Source: Actinomycetes bacterium (GTDB lineage: Bacteria; Actinomycetota; Acidimicrobiia; Acidimicrobiales; RAAP-2). From it: 34,056 nucleotides of DNA. The stretch is from assembly GCA_021794995.1 (NCBI GenBank), contig JAJYPY010000011.1, positions 1-34,056 on the forward strand, written 5' to 3'. Under the pieces are notes generated by a model that did no database searches, was not told the origin of the DNA, and saw nothing but the letters and a program-made list of their open reading frames with translations. The position numbers were made by a program, and so were the translations under genes. How positions within the stretch are numbered: position 1 is the stretch's first letter; every line of letters begins with the position of its first letter. Below are positions 24,477-31,762 of this stretch, in pieces.

Positions 24477-24716
24477 GAGCCCCCCGTCTGACGCGCTTCC
24501 CTGATCCCTCTTCCTACATGTACGAACGGTGGCCAACGTTTCACGCCCAAGCGCCGGCCGCTCACGAAGCCCCCGTGGGTGACACGCTCCCGGCGTTCGG
24601 CAACAGCGCGTGGCCATGGGAGGGCGGATGTTCGGGGACAGTCCGGGCGCCAGCATCAGCTTCTTACAGTAGCGATCCGCTCAACAGTCGCTCGAGGGCG
24701 TATCGTCGATCGAGCG
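24477..24716. promoter_or_regulatory. Divergent promoter region between ECF sigma and GNAT genes
   Basis: A 240-bp region holding the promoters of the minus-strand sigma operon and the plus-strand acetyltransferase. On the minus strand, GAAACGTT (near 24534-24541) and the 8-bp palindrome TACATGTA (24515-24522) are in the spacing range of ECF -35 and -10 elements. No strong plus-strand promoter stands out. Confidence 0.35.
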
Positions 24717-25235
24717 ATGGACGACGGGGCGCCGATGGACGACGAGGCATTGCTTACCTTCGCGCTCGCGCTCCCGCTCGCGGGCTCCGACGACGTCAAA
24801 ACCGCATCGGGACGGTTGCGGCGTGTCGAGCGCGCCGACGCCGACGTAATCGGCAACCTCTATTGGCTTGCATACCCGCCGGGGATTGCGGCGTGCGATC
24901 TGCAGGACGCGATCGCCGACATCCATGCGACCTTCGACGGAAAGTACGGGGCCTTCTGGCCGGAGGGCTCCTTCGTCGTCGAGGTCGACCGTACGGTCGT
25001 CGGCGTCGCGTTGACGGTCTGGCGCGCGCCGTGGGCCGGTACCCCCGACGGCCCCTTCGTCGTCGAACTGTTCACGGACCCCGGGCGCCGGCGGCGCGGA
25101 TATGCGAAGCAGTTGCTCGCAGCCGTCGCGACGGCCGCGAGCATGGTGGGGGAGGACATGATCGGGCTTCGGGTCGACGCGAGCAACGCTCCGGCGCTGA
25201 ACCTCTACCGCTCACTCGGGTTCCACGAGATCTGA
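24717..25235 (+). CDS. GNAT-family N-acetyltransferase
   Basis: A 172-residue protein with a GNAT fold. Strand 4 and the acetyl-CoA loop are VVELFTDPGRRRRGYAKQLL (about 115-134), where RRRRGYA matches the Q/RxxGxG/A motif, and the last part has RVDASNAPALNLYRSLGFHEI (about 152-172), the usual NxxAxxLYxxLGF ending. It should transfer an acetyl group from acetyl-CoA to an unknown amine. The ATG at 24717 is preferred. The frame extends to 24579, but that part lies in the shared promoter region. It stands between two ECF modules and belongs to neither by strand or spacing. Confidence 0.85.
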   Translation: MDDGAPMDDEALLTFALALPLAGSDDVKTASGRLRRVERADADVIGNLYWLAYPPGIAACDLQDAIADIHATFDGKYGAFWPEGSFVVEVDRTVVGVALTVWRAPWAGTPDGPFVVELFTDPGRRRRGYAKQLLAAVATAASMVGEDMIGLRVDASNAPALNLYRSLGFHEI

Positions 25236-25686
25236 CGCGGCCGGCTCCGGTCACCGCGGAGTCGGCGATCGCTTGAGACGTTTAGGGGCGACGCGGCGTC
25301 CTGGCGCTCCAGGACCTCGAGGTTGCCCGACGATGCCTCGAGGCATTGCGTCGGCGACGCCGGCCCGCCGCGCGGACGCGCATACGTCCACCGCACGCCC
25401 CCGACCCGGCGTTCTGGGCGAGGGTCGGCACCGTGGACGAGTGACGATATGGGGCGCGCGGTATGAGCAACGGTCAAGGCATCGACGGCCGTCTCGGCCA
25501 GGGCACTCGACCGACGACCGTGGCGGATGTCTTCAAGCCGGACCGAGGTAGCACTGGCTACCGTTCGGAGCGGTGGATGGTAAGGGAGGACGGCTTCCGG
25601 GTTGTTCGCAGGAGCTCTCGCGGCCGGGAGCGGCCGCCTCGCGAAAAGACCTGCAACCTTTGGGGTCAGGTGCGCATCTACATGTC
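25236..25686. other. Gene-poor region upstream of the SigE-type sigma operon
   Basis: About 450 bp without a convincing gene. A 75-codon frame at 25463-25690 (MSNGQGIDGRL...) has no recognised features and is probably not real. Near its end, GCAACCTTT (25653-25661) and CATCTACATGT (25675-25685) could be an ECF-like promoter for the sigma gene starting at 25687. Confidence 0.35.
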
Positions 25687-26166
25687 GTGAATCGGGCCGC
25701 GACGGAGGATGGCGGTACCTCCGACGTCGCCTTCGAGGGTTTCTACCGATCCCAGTGGGCACCGATGGTCCGGCTGGCTTGGCTGCTCAGCGGCAGCAGA
25801 CACGACGGTGAGGACGTCGTCCACGATGCGTTCTTGCGAGTCGAGCAACGCTTCCACGAGGTCTCAGAGCCCGTTGCCTATCTGCGGACGGCAGTGGTGA
25901 ACGGGGTCCGCATGCTCCAACGTCACCGGGAGGTCGAGCGAAGGCACCTGGAGCAGCCTGAGCCAGCAGGTGACGCCTCTGAGGCCGATGACCTCCTCGC
26001 AGCGCTCCGAGCACTGCCAAGCCGGGAGCGCCACGCGCTCGTCTTGCGCTACTACCTCGGCCTAAGCGTGGACGAGGTCGCCGCCCAGCTCACATGCCCG
26101 CTCGGGACGGCCAAGTCCCTGATCCACCGGGGAATCGAGCACGTCCGAGGGAGGTTGTCACCGTGA
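25687..26166 (+). CDS. SigE-type ECF RNA polymerase sigma factor
   Basis: A 159-residue protein. Region 2: FEGFYRSQWAPMVRLAWLLSGSRHDGEDVVHDAFLRV (about 15-51), the typical opening of the actinobacterial SigE-type ECF subgroup, followed by PVAYLRTAVVNGVRMLQRHREVER. Region 4: ALRALPSRERHALVLRYYLGLSVDEVAAQLTCPLGTAKSLIHRGIEHVRGRL (about 103-154). GTG at 25687 starts just before the conserved part and there is no clear ribosome site. It overlaps the next gene (GTGA, 26163-26166), so the two are coupled. The partner is a single-pass membrane protein, matching the layout of the other ECF module in this window. Confidence 0.92.
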   Translation: MNRAATEDGGTSDVAFEGFYRSQWAPMVRLAWLLSGSRHDGEDVVHDAFLRVEQRFHEVSEPVAYLRTAVVNGVRMLQRHREVERRHLEQPEPAGDASEADDLLAALRALPSRERHALVLRYYLGLSVDEVAAQLTCPLGTAKSLIHRGIEHVRGRLSP

Positions 26167-27200
26167 TCGACGAGCTGACCGAGCGTCGCCTCACCGAGGC
26201 ACTCAGGGCGGCGGTCGCGACCCTCCCGTCCGAGCCACCGACCTCCTGGGCGGACGCGCGCGCCCGTCGACCCGAACTGGGCTACCAGGCGCCCGAGCCC
26301 CCACGAAAGGGTCGCCGTCGGCGCGTCGGCCTCGCGATCGCGGTCGTCGGCGGGCTCGTCGGCGCAGGCACCGGGATCGCTGCGGCCGCCGGGGTGTTCT
26401 CGGCACCGACGCCCAAAGAGGTCTGGGGAGCCGCCTACAACCTCACGCTCACAGCGAACTGGACCCAGCCGACAGAGGCGACCCGCGTCGTCGCCCCAGG
26501 TCCCGACGGCGCGACCCTTCTCGTCGGGAGCTCATCTGTGCCCCAGGGCACCTGCGAGGCGCTCGCGGTGAGCGAGCCCGGATCGAAGCCCACAATCGCA
26601 GGTTCTTTGTGTCAGGGCTCTGTCCACACATCGACGACATCGCGACAACGACGCAGCTACAGCACGTCGACAGCGGCATGGACATCTCCGACAGGCACGC
26701 AGTACGCCATCTCGTTCGGGCAGGGTCCCCCAGGCACGACGTCCGTAGCCTTCGTCTCCTCCTCAGGGATCCACCTCGTGACAGGCACCGCGTCGGGCGG
26801 CTGGTACGTGATCGCCGTCCCTTCCGACGACATCGGACGCGGAAACGCGGTGACGTTCTATGCGGCGACAGGGGCATCGCTGGGCACCCGACCCGCGACG
26901 GGTTCCTTTGCAACATCGCCACAGGGCCAAGCTCCGTCGCGCAACACAGCGAAGGGATCCCACGGAGTTGCGCCCATGTACGCCGTGGGTTACGCAGGCA
27001 TCAAGTTCACGCGGACAGGACAGGCGATCTTCCTCCTCGAAAACGGGAAGTCGGTCACCGTCCCAGATCACGTGGCGGTCAAGATGCTCGAGATCCGTGC
27101 CAAGTCAGGGACACCGCCCCTTCCGGCGACGGGGACAGTGCCGCCGAAAGTGCCAGCGACAAGCGTGGTCGTGAAGACCGGTAGCGCCGGTCGAGGCTGA
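26163..27200 (+). CDS. Single-pass membrane protein paired with ECF sigma factor
   Basis: A 345-residue protein, start GTG overlapping the sigma stop by 4 bp. Residues 1-55 are a cytoplasmic head (DELTERRLTEALRAAVATLP ... PRKGRRRR), about 56-78 one membrane helix (VGLAIAVVGGLVGAGTGIAAAAGVF). The outer part of about 265 residues is Ser/Thr/Gly-rich and beta-like, with two cysteines near residues 130 and 150. No zinc anti-sigma motif and no known domain is recognised. Its place and topology suggest an anti-sigma or signal-relay role. The outer domain differs from the CX5C propeller of the other module, so it should sense something else. Confidence 0.75.
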   Translation: MIDELTERRLTEALRAAVATLPSEPPTSWADARARRPELGYQAPEPPRKGRRRRVGLAIAVVGGLVGAGTGIAAAAGVFSAPTPKEVWGAAYNLTLTANWTQPTEATRVVAPGPDGATLLVGSSSVPQGTCEALAVSEPGSKPTIAGSLCQGSVHTSTTSRQRRSYSTSTAAWTSPTGTQYAISFGQGPPGTTSVAFVSSSGIHLVTGTASGGWYVIAVPSDDIGRGNAVTFYAATGASLGTRPATGSFATSPQGQAPSRNTAKGSHGVAPMYAVGYAGIKFTRTGQAIFLLENGKSVTVPDHVAVKMLEIRAKSGTPPLPATGTVPPKVPATSVVVKTGSAGRG

Positions 27201-27211
27201 AGGGAGGTCCG

Positions 27212-28363
27212 GTGCGCCGAGCCGACAGAGAGTCGTGGAACGTGTCGATCGACGTCTCGAACGTGATGCACGTCGCCCTCTACGTCCGCGACGCCTGTCA
27301 CCTCCAGGTGCCCGAGAACCCGACCGGTCCGCCCCCGCTCGACGGCGCGGTCGTCGACCACTCCGGCGCCATGGACTCCGAGCGACATCTTCGGGCGGGG
27401 AGCCAGTGGCTCTCGTGGTGGGAGGAGATCTTGAAGTTCGAGGGGGCGAAGGACCTTCGAACCTTGCGGCTCCCCGAGGGGGTGGACCCGCTCGCGGCGA
27501 TGTCGGCCGTACACGACCGTCTCTTCGACTGGCCGACATTGGATGCGCTCTCCTCGTGGCCCGATCTCCGCGACGCCGTGCGGCAAGTCGGTGCCGAGGC
27601 AGGCCGATGGGCCGGTGACCAGAAGCGCCGCCTCACTGAGCACGGTCCTCGGCCACCGGGGCGATTGCTGAACGTGCCGATCGACGAGATCGCCGAGAGG
27701 GTCCTCGATCGGTCGGACGTTCCTCCCGGTCTCGTGCGCGCCGCGATCTTCCTGCTCGGTGTGCAAGGCGAGTGGTCAGTGCTGGTCCTGCCGGGCGTGC
27801 TGCTCTGCTCCTCGTCGCTCGCCCAAGACGCAGATCGAATGGCGGCCCTCGTCGAGGAGGCACTGGCTTCTGGCGCCGATGCCGAGGAGGTCTGCGTCGA
27901 ATACGAGCCCAAACAACTTGTGCTTCCGCCCTCGGTGCTCCCCGAACCTCTGGTGCTGTGGCGCAGGGAAGACGCGTCGCTCACCTGCAAGCGGGTGATT
28001 CCTTACAAGGACGGCTTCGAGATCGAGCTTCGGCGCCACGGCCTTGGCCCGCCACCGACTCCAGAGTGGCGAGGGCCTGGTGCACGGCGCGCCAACCCCT
28101 TTGCCGGGCTCCAAGTGCGGCTGCACTACGCCGACGGGCGCCAAGAGCTCCTCGACGACGTCGAACGCGACGACCACGAAGGACCGATCACCGTGACCAC
28201 CTTCGGACGTCGAGGATTCGGCGACGACACGTTCTGGTTGTGGGTGATGCCTCTCCCACCTCCCGGAGAGGTCCGACTGAGCGTCGAGTGGCCCGCGTAC
28301 GAAATCGGACCCGTCAGCGCGTCGTTCGACGGGGCCATGGTCCGGCCGAGAGAGGATGCTTGA
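27212..28363 (+). CDS. Protein of unknown function, third gene of sigma operon
   Basis: A 383-residue soluble protein with no signal peptide or membrane helix. It begins 11 bp after the membrane-protein gene, with GGGAGG before the GTG, so it belongs to the sigma operon. The N-terminal part is mixed alpha/beta with many Trp residues (SQWLSWWEEILKFEGAKDLRTL, about 64-85). The C-terminal part (about 285-375) is beta-rich: VRLHYADGRQEL, then FGRRGFGDDTFWLWVMPLPPPGEVRLSVEWPAYEIG. That last pattern, Gly-rich loop then WLWxxPLPPPG and a W-P-A segment, recalls uncharacterised actinobacterial proteins, but I cannot name the family. Its role in the sigma pathway is open. Confidence 0.75.
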   Translation: MRRADRESWNVSIDVSNVMHVALYVRDACHLQVPENPTGPPPLDGAVVDHSGAMDSERHLRAGSQWLSWWEEILKFEGAKDLRTLRLPEGVDPLAAMSAVHDRLFDWPTLDALSSWPDLRDAVRQVGAEAGRWAGDQKRRLTEHGPRPPGRLLNVPIDEIAERVLDRSDVPPGLVRAAIFLLGVQGEWSVLVLPGVLLCSSSLAQDADRMAALVEEALASGADAEEVCVEYEPKQLVLPPSVLPEPLVLWRREDASLTCKRVIPYKDGFEIELRRHGLGPPPTPEWRGPGARRANPFAGLQVRLHYADGRQELLDDVERDDHEGPITVTTFGRRGFGDDTFWLWVMPLPPPGEVRLSVEWPAYEIGPVSASFDGAMVRPREDA

Positions 28364-28604
28364 TCAGTCGGGGCCCCCATCACCTACCACGCGGCGAAGC
28401 TGTCCCGGTGCCGTGACTCCGCTGTGGGCATGCCTGCTGGCGCGAAATGCCACGCGCCCGGCGATCAGGGTCACAGAGGCGTCATCAACGTCTCGCGCGT
28501 TCTGGGACAGGTCGGGTATCGTCGAGGGGGCAGCGGGGCGATGAGAATCACAGAGTTCCTCCGTCTCCATGCTGAGGGATGCGACACATGAACAGGAGGG
28601 CACC

Positions 28605-29024
28605 ATGACAGGTCCGACGCCCCCGACGCCGTACATCCACTTTCCCGGCACCGCTCGGGAAGCCTTGTCCTTCTATGCCGACGTCTTCGGTTGCTCGGCT
28701 CATGTGCACACGTTCGAAGAGTTCCATCGAACCGATGGGCCTGCTGACGCCATTGCGCACGGCGGTCTTAGCGACGGCCCGGTCCGGCTCTTTGGTGCTG
28801 ATGTTGCCGGCGACGAGAAGCCAGTGCGATGCGAGGGGTTGATGCTGTCTCTGCTGGGCACCGCTACCCCCTCGACACTGAGGGACTGGTTCTCCAGACT
28901 CTCGGACGGCGGCCGGGTCGTCGATGACCTGCAGGTGCGGCCGTGGGGAGACTCCGACGGACAGGTCATCGACCGGTACGGCGTCCACTGGCTCATCGGG
29001 TTCGAGGGCGGCGACAGCAACTGA
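28605..29024 (+). CDS. VOC-superfamily protein (PhnB/glyoxalase-like)
   Basis: A 139-residue protein. PYIHFPGTAREALSFYADVFG at the start is the classic first beta-alpha unit of PhnB-like vicinal-oxygen-chelate proteins, and the end DRYGVHWLIGFEGG is the usual last strand. The middle has the substrate-pocket loop with HGGLSDGPVRLFGADV. The metal-binding and catalytic pattern is not certain, so an enzymatic activity cannot be named. ATG at 28605 has a very good AGGAGGG four bases upstream. The frame extends to 28569. It stands alone, 241 bp downstream of the sigma operon. That gap holds no recognised feature. Confidence 0.88.
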   Translation: MTGPTPPTPYIHFPGTAREALSFYADVFGCSAHVHTFEEFHRTDGPADAIAHGGLSDGPVRLFGADVAGDEKPVRCEGLMLSLLGTATPSTLRDWFSRLSDGGRVVDDLQVRPWGDSDGQVIDRYGVHWLIGFEGGDSN

Positions 29025-29123
29025 AGACTCGGCCTGCCCTCCGCTCCGGCGATCGGGGCGCATCGCGGCGCTGAACCAGCGGAGTGGTAGGGGACGGCGC
29101 TTTGCCGAAGTCGTCCAACTAGG

Positions 29124-29840
29124 TTACGACGTCACGCGCAGCGGAAACAGCGTGCGTCGCCTTCCTTCGGTTCCAAGGTCGAGCACCGCCTCGGCCACCC
29201 AGTCGCCCGGGGGGACGGCATAGCCAAGCAATCTTCGGTACGACGCCGTGCCCACGAGGATCGGTACGGTGACCGTCTCGTCCGGCAGAGCAGTGAGCCG
29301 CACGGGGGCGGCCCGCGTGTCTGCGCGCACGTCCCGGACCCAAGGAGCGATTCCTGCCCACGCGTGGGCCTCAGCGGAGGCTCCAACCACTTTTCCCGTC
29401 GCGGGATCGAGGACATGACACAATTGCGCGTCGGCGTTATCGACGAGAAGTGGGGTGGTGCCCCGGTTGCTGACGAGCAGTTCGGAGTGGATCTCGTAGC
29501 CCGAACGAACCACCAAGGGCTGAACCGGAGCGGCCTCCGCGATGCTTGGGTCGAGTAGAGGCTCCTTGGAGGCTGTCGGCGCGGAGCGGTCTGCGCCCAG
29601 TGGGTCTGTCGGTCGGGGTACGGGGTAGGGGAGAAAGCCGACGGTGAGGAGTACGTCGTTGCCGAACCGCGCGTTGAGTTCTTCAGCGACGTCGACTGCC
29701 CACGGTCTGAGCATGATTCGGAACGGCGACGCCATCTTCTCCGCTCTGGATGCTGGAGACGTCCAGAATGGCCGCGGTTCAACCGTCTCCAGGCCCCTTA
29801 GGATCACTCTGAGCTCGTCCCAACTCGTCACGCTGACCAT
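29124..29840 (-). CDS. Hypothetical protein with beta-rich C-terminal half
   Basis: A 238-residue protein of unknown function without signal peptide or membrane helix. The first half is mixed (SWDELRVILRGLETVEPRPFW, FRIMLRPWAVDVAEELNARFG). The second half (about 110-238) looks like an immunoglobulin-type beta sandwich: SELLVSNRGTTPLLVDNADAQLCHVLDP, then GYAVPPGDWVAEAVLDLG, the last pattern often seen in secreted or surface Ig-like modules. The frame runs up to 30212, but the upstream part overlaps the divergent GNAT gene, and ATG at 29840 is the first sensible start. Convergent with the VOC gene. Confidence 0.65.
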   Translation of the reverse strand: MVSVTSWDELRVILRGLETVEPRPFWTSPASRAEKMASPFRIMLRPWAVDVAEELNARFGNDVLLTVGFLPYPVPRPTDPLGADRSAPTASKEPLLDPSIAEAAPVQPLVVRSGYEIHSELLVSNRGTTPLLVDNADAQLCHVLDPATGKVVGASAEAHAWAGIAPWVRDVRADTRAAPVRLTALPDETVTVPILVGTASYRRLLGYAVPPGDWVAEAVLDLGTEGRRRTLFPLRVTS

Positions 29841-30030
29841 TGTCGCCGAAGTGGGCGAAGTCGAAATTGGCGGAGCCACCCCGTGAAGGGCATCCCGCGT
29901 CCCGGCGTTATGCGCGAGCAAGGTCGGACCTTCGCGGGCGCTTCGGGGACATGCCGGCCGCTGTAGCAGCTGTACTCCTTTTGGGCTCTTGGACCGGCTG
30001 GTGGCACTTCCGGAGTAGCAGCGGCAGGCT

Positions 30031-30468
30031 ATGCCGATGAAGATCCGGCGACTTGGCCCGGGTGACGAAGCGATTGCGGAGGCGGCGTGTCGGGTCTTTG
30101 GAGACGTGGGGCCCATGAACGCTGGACGGTTCCTGGCCAGTGCCAAGCACATCTTGTTGGTGGCCGAGGAAGCCGGAGAAGTGAGCGGCTGGGTGTACGG
30201 GCACGAACTCATTCATCCGGACGGGGAGGCGACGACGCTCCTCTACGCGTTGGACGTAGTCGAGAGGGCCCGGCGGCGTGGAGTGGGAGCTGCGCTCGTT
30301 GCCGCCTTCGTCCATGAGGCTCGTCTGGCGGGCTGCACTGAGGTCTGGGTCCTCACTGACGACTCGAACCCTGCGGCCCTGGCGACCTATAGGACTGCGG
30401 GAGGCGTACGCGATGCCGTTCCTCAAGTCATGTTCAGTTGGCGCTTGGCCGAGCGCCGGCACTCATAG
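30031..30468 (+). CDS. GNAT-family acetyltransferase, AAC(3)-I-like
   Basis: A 145-residue protein. KIRRLGPGDEAIAEAACRVFGD at the start and LYALDVVERARRRGVGAALVAAFVHEA (about 71-97, with the RRRGVG acetyl-CoA loop) follow the pattern of GNAT enzymes related to aminoglycoside 3-N-acetyltransferase I. The C-terminal VWVLTDDSNPAALATYRTAGG fits the usual Y-containing helix. Resemblance to resistance enzymes is only at family level. The natural substrate is unknown. The start is ATG at 30031, with ATG at 30037 equally possible. It is divergent from the hypothetical gene at 29124-29840 and convergent with the zinc-finger gene. Confidence 0.85.
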   Translation: MPMKIRRLGPGDEAIAEAACRVFGDVGPMNAGRFLASAKHILLVAEEAGEVSGWVYGHELIHPDGEATTLLYALDVVERARRRGVGAALVAAFVHEARLAGCTEVWVLTDDSNPAALATYRTAGGVRDAVPQVMFSWRLAERRHS

Positions 30469-30494
30469 CGGGCGTTCGGGGCGAGCGATGGCGA

Positions 30495-30514
30495 CCGATC
30501 GTCACGACGATCGG
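30495..30514. terminator. 20-bp palindrome between convergent genes, likely bidirectional terminator
   Basis: CCGATCGTC (30495-30503) and GACGATCGG (30506-30514) are perfect 9-bp inverted arms separated by two bases, in the 78-bp gap between two genes that end toward each other. Opening one pair gives a 4-base loop. The outer GGCG and CGCC could extend the stem with bulges. No clear T-tract. Confidence 0.5.
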
Positions 30515-30546
30515 GGACGCCCCCGGTCGGCAACTGGCGACGGCGT

Positions 30547-31047
30547 CTACTCCACTCCCGCTTTTCCGAACCGTTGACGGGTGGCATCGACGCTCAGGCC
30601 GGCCGCCTCGGCGATGGTGTGCCAGGCAACTCCTCGCTCCCTCAAGCGGTTGATCGAGGTGGCCAACTCGAGCTCCACCCGGTCGGCACTCATGACCAAG
30701 GCGGGGAGCATCGTGAGCAGGTCCTCGGTGGAGGGGTCCTGGCGCGCAGCTCGCCAGCGAGTTGACTCCTCAGGCGTCGCGCTGGCCGCATCCTCGACGA
30801 CCACGAGGGCCAGTTCGACGCACTCGTTGCAGATGAAGACACCCGGACCGGCGACGAGCCGCTCGACTGCCGTGTTCGGCTTGCCGCAGAACGAGCAGGA
30901 CGTCGTCATGCCCTCAGTTGAAAGAGCATTGGTAGACATGCGGGTCTCCTGTTCTTGACGGATGTTCCGCAGGGCGGTGGCATAGGGCTCACCGGTCTGA
31001 GCAGCACGCGACCTGACAAGACGCTTGAGGTGCTTGTTCGTCGTCAT
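30547..31047 (-). CDS. ClpX-type C4 zinc finger protein with C-terminal HTH-like region
   Basis: A 166-residue protein. A basic N-terminal helix pair ([25 protein letters not shown], about 6-30) is followed by a C4 zinc finger as in the ClpX N-domain: Cys51-x2-Cys54 ... Cys73-x2-Cys76 (CSFC, CNEC). There is no AAA+ domain. The C-terminal part (about 120-166: [41 protein letters not shown]) reads as a helix-turn-helix. In ClpX this finger dimerises and binds substrates or adaptors. Here it could bind a partner and DNA. The function is unknown. ATG at 31047 keeps the conserved N-terminal helices. Confidence 0.82.
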   Translation of the reverse strand: MTTNKHLKRLVRSRAAQTGEPYATALRNIRQEQETRMSTNALSTEGMTTSCSFCGKPNTAVERLVAGPGVFICNECVELALVVVEDAASATPEESTRWRAARQDPSTEDLLTMLPALVMSADRVELELATSINRLRERGVAWHTIAEAAGLSVDATRQRFGKAGVE

Positions 31048-31320
31048 CCGGTCTCACGCACTCCGATCGGCACCCCAGCTGCACCCTCGGAATGGGTTGA
31101 CGGACAACGACCCGAGGACATGATCCCCTTTTCCTCCAAGTGCCGGCTTGCTGGGGTAGCCGGCGGAGGGGGGCGCGGAACTCGCCGGAGCCATGGTGCC
31201 CTGGGCGACGAGGCGAGTCAAGCAGCGTCCTGCCGACCCGGCGTTCGGCAGCGCTTCTCGAGTACACGAGCGCCGCATTCGGGGACAGAGGAAGGGGGCG
31301 TCTCTCCCGGGCGGAGCGAC

Positions 31321-31358
31321 TTGACCTACTACGGGCTAACGCTAGAGTTAATAGCGTT
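31321..31358 (+). promoter_or_regulatory. Leaderless promoter with overlapping operator for the GntR gene
   Basis: A TTGACC -35 box (31321-31326), a 16-bp spacer and a TAGAGT -10 box (31343-31348) place the transcription start at or next to the ATG at 31359, so the mRNA is probably leaderless. The perfect inverted repeat AACGCTA (31338-31344) / TAGCGTT (31352-31358) overlaps the -10 box and abuts the start codon, an ideal autorepression site for the encoded GntR protein. Confidence 0.65.
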
Positions 31359-31754
31359 ATGGACGCGAGTCGCCGACCTACCCGGAGCACCGAAGAGGCT
31401 CGCCTGCGTCTCGCTGCTGTCGATCGCAGCGACCCAATGCTCCTTCACGAGCAAGTGGCTATCGAGCTGCGCAGAGCGATCGCTGAGGGAGAAGCGAAGC
31501 CAGGCGAGCGGATGCCGCAGGCAAAGGATCTCGCCGCGGTGCTGGGCGTGAACACCAACACCGTCTTCAAGGCGCTCCGGCTCTTGCGGGATCAGGGGCT
31601 CTTGGAGATCGGCAGAGGTCGTGGCATCAAGGTGGCAGGCACCCCAGAGCGAACCGCGTTCATCGAGCGGACGACGGAGCTGCTCGAACTTGGACGCCGC
31701 AACGGCTTCCGACGAGACGACCTGATCGCCCTGCTTCAGAGCTTTCCGAACTGA
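31359..31754 (+). CDS. Short GntR-family (YtrA-like) regulator
   Basis: A 131-residue protein. The winged helix-turn-helix covers about residues 25-95 (LLHEQVAIELRRAIAEGEAKPGERMPQAKDLAAVLGVNTNTVFKALRLLRDQGLLEIGRGRGIKV), followed by a short helical C-terminus of about 35 residues. Short GntR proteins of this YtrA type usually repress operons for membrane transport or envelope proteins, including their own gene. The frame runs upstream to 31140, but ATG at 31359 sits exactly after the inverted repeat and -10 box. The next gene, for a membrane protein, starts 9 bp after its stop, so the two are one operon. Confidence 0.9.
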   Translation: MDASRRPTRSTEEARLRLAAVDRSDPMLLHEQVAIELRRAIAEGEAKPGERMPQAKDLAAVLGVNTNTVFKALRLLRDQGLLEIGRGRGIKVAGTPERTAFIERTTELLELGRRNGFRRDDLIALLQSFPN

Positions 31755-31762
31755 GGTCGGAG

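Noticed and set aside
25463-25690. 75-residue ORF upstream of the SigE-type sigma gene
   Set aside because: No recognisable features, overlaps the expected promoter and the sigma start.
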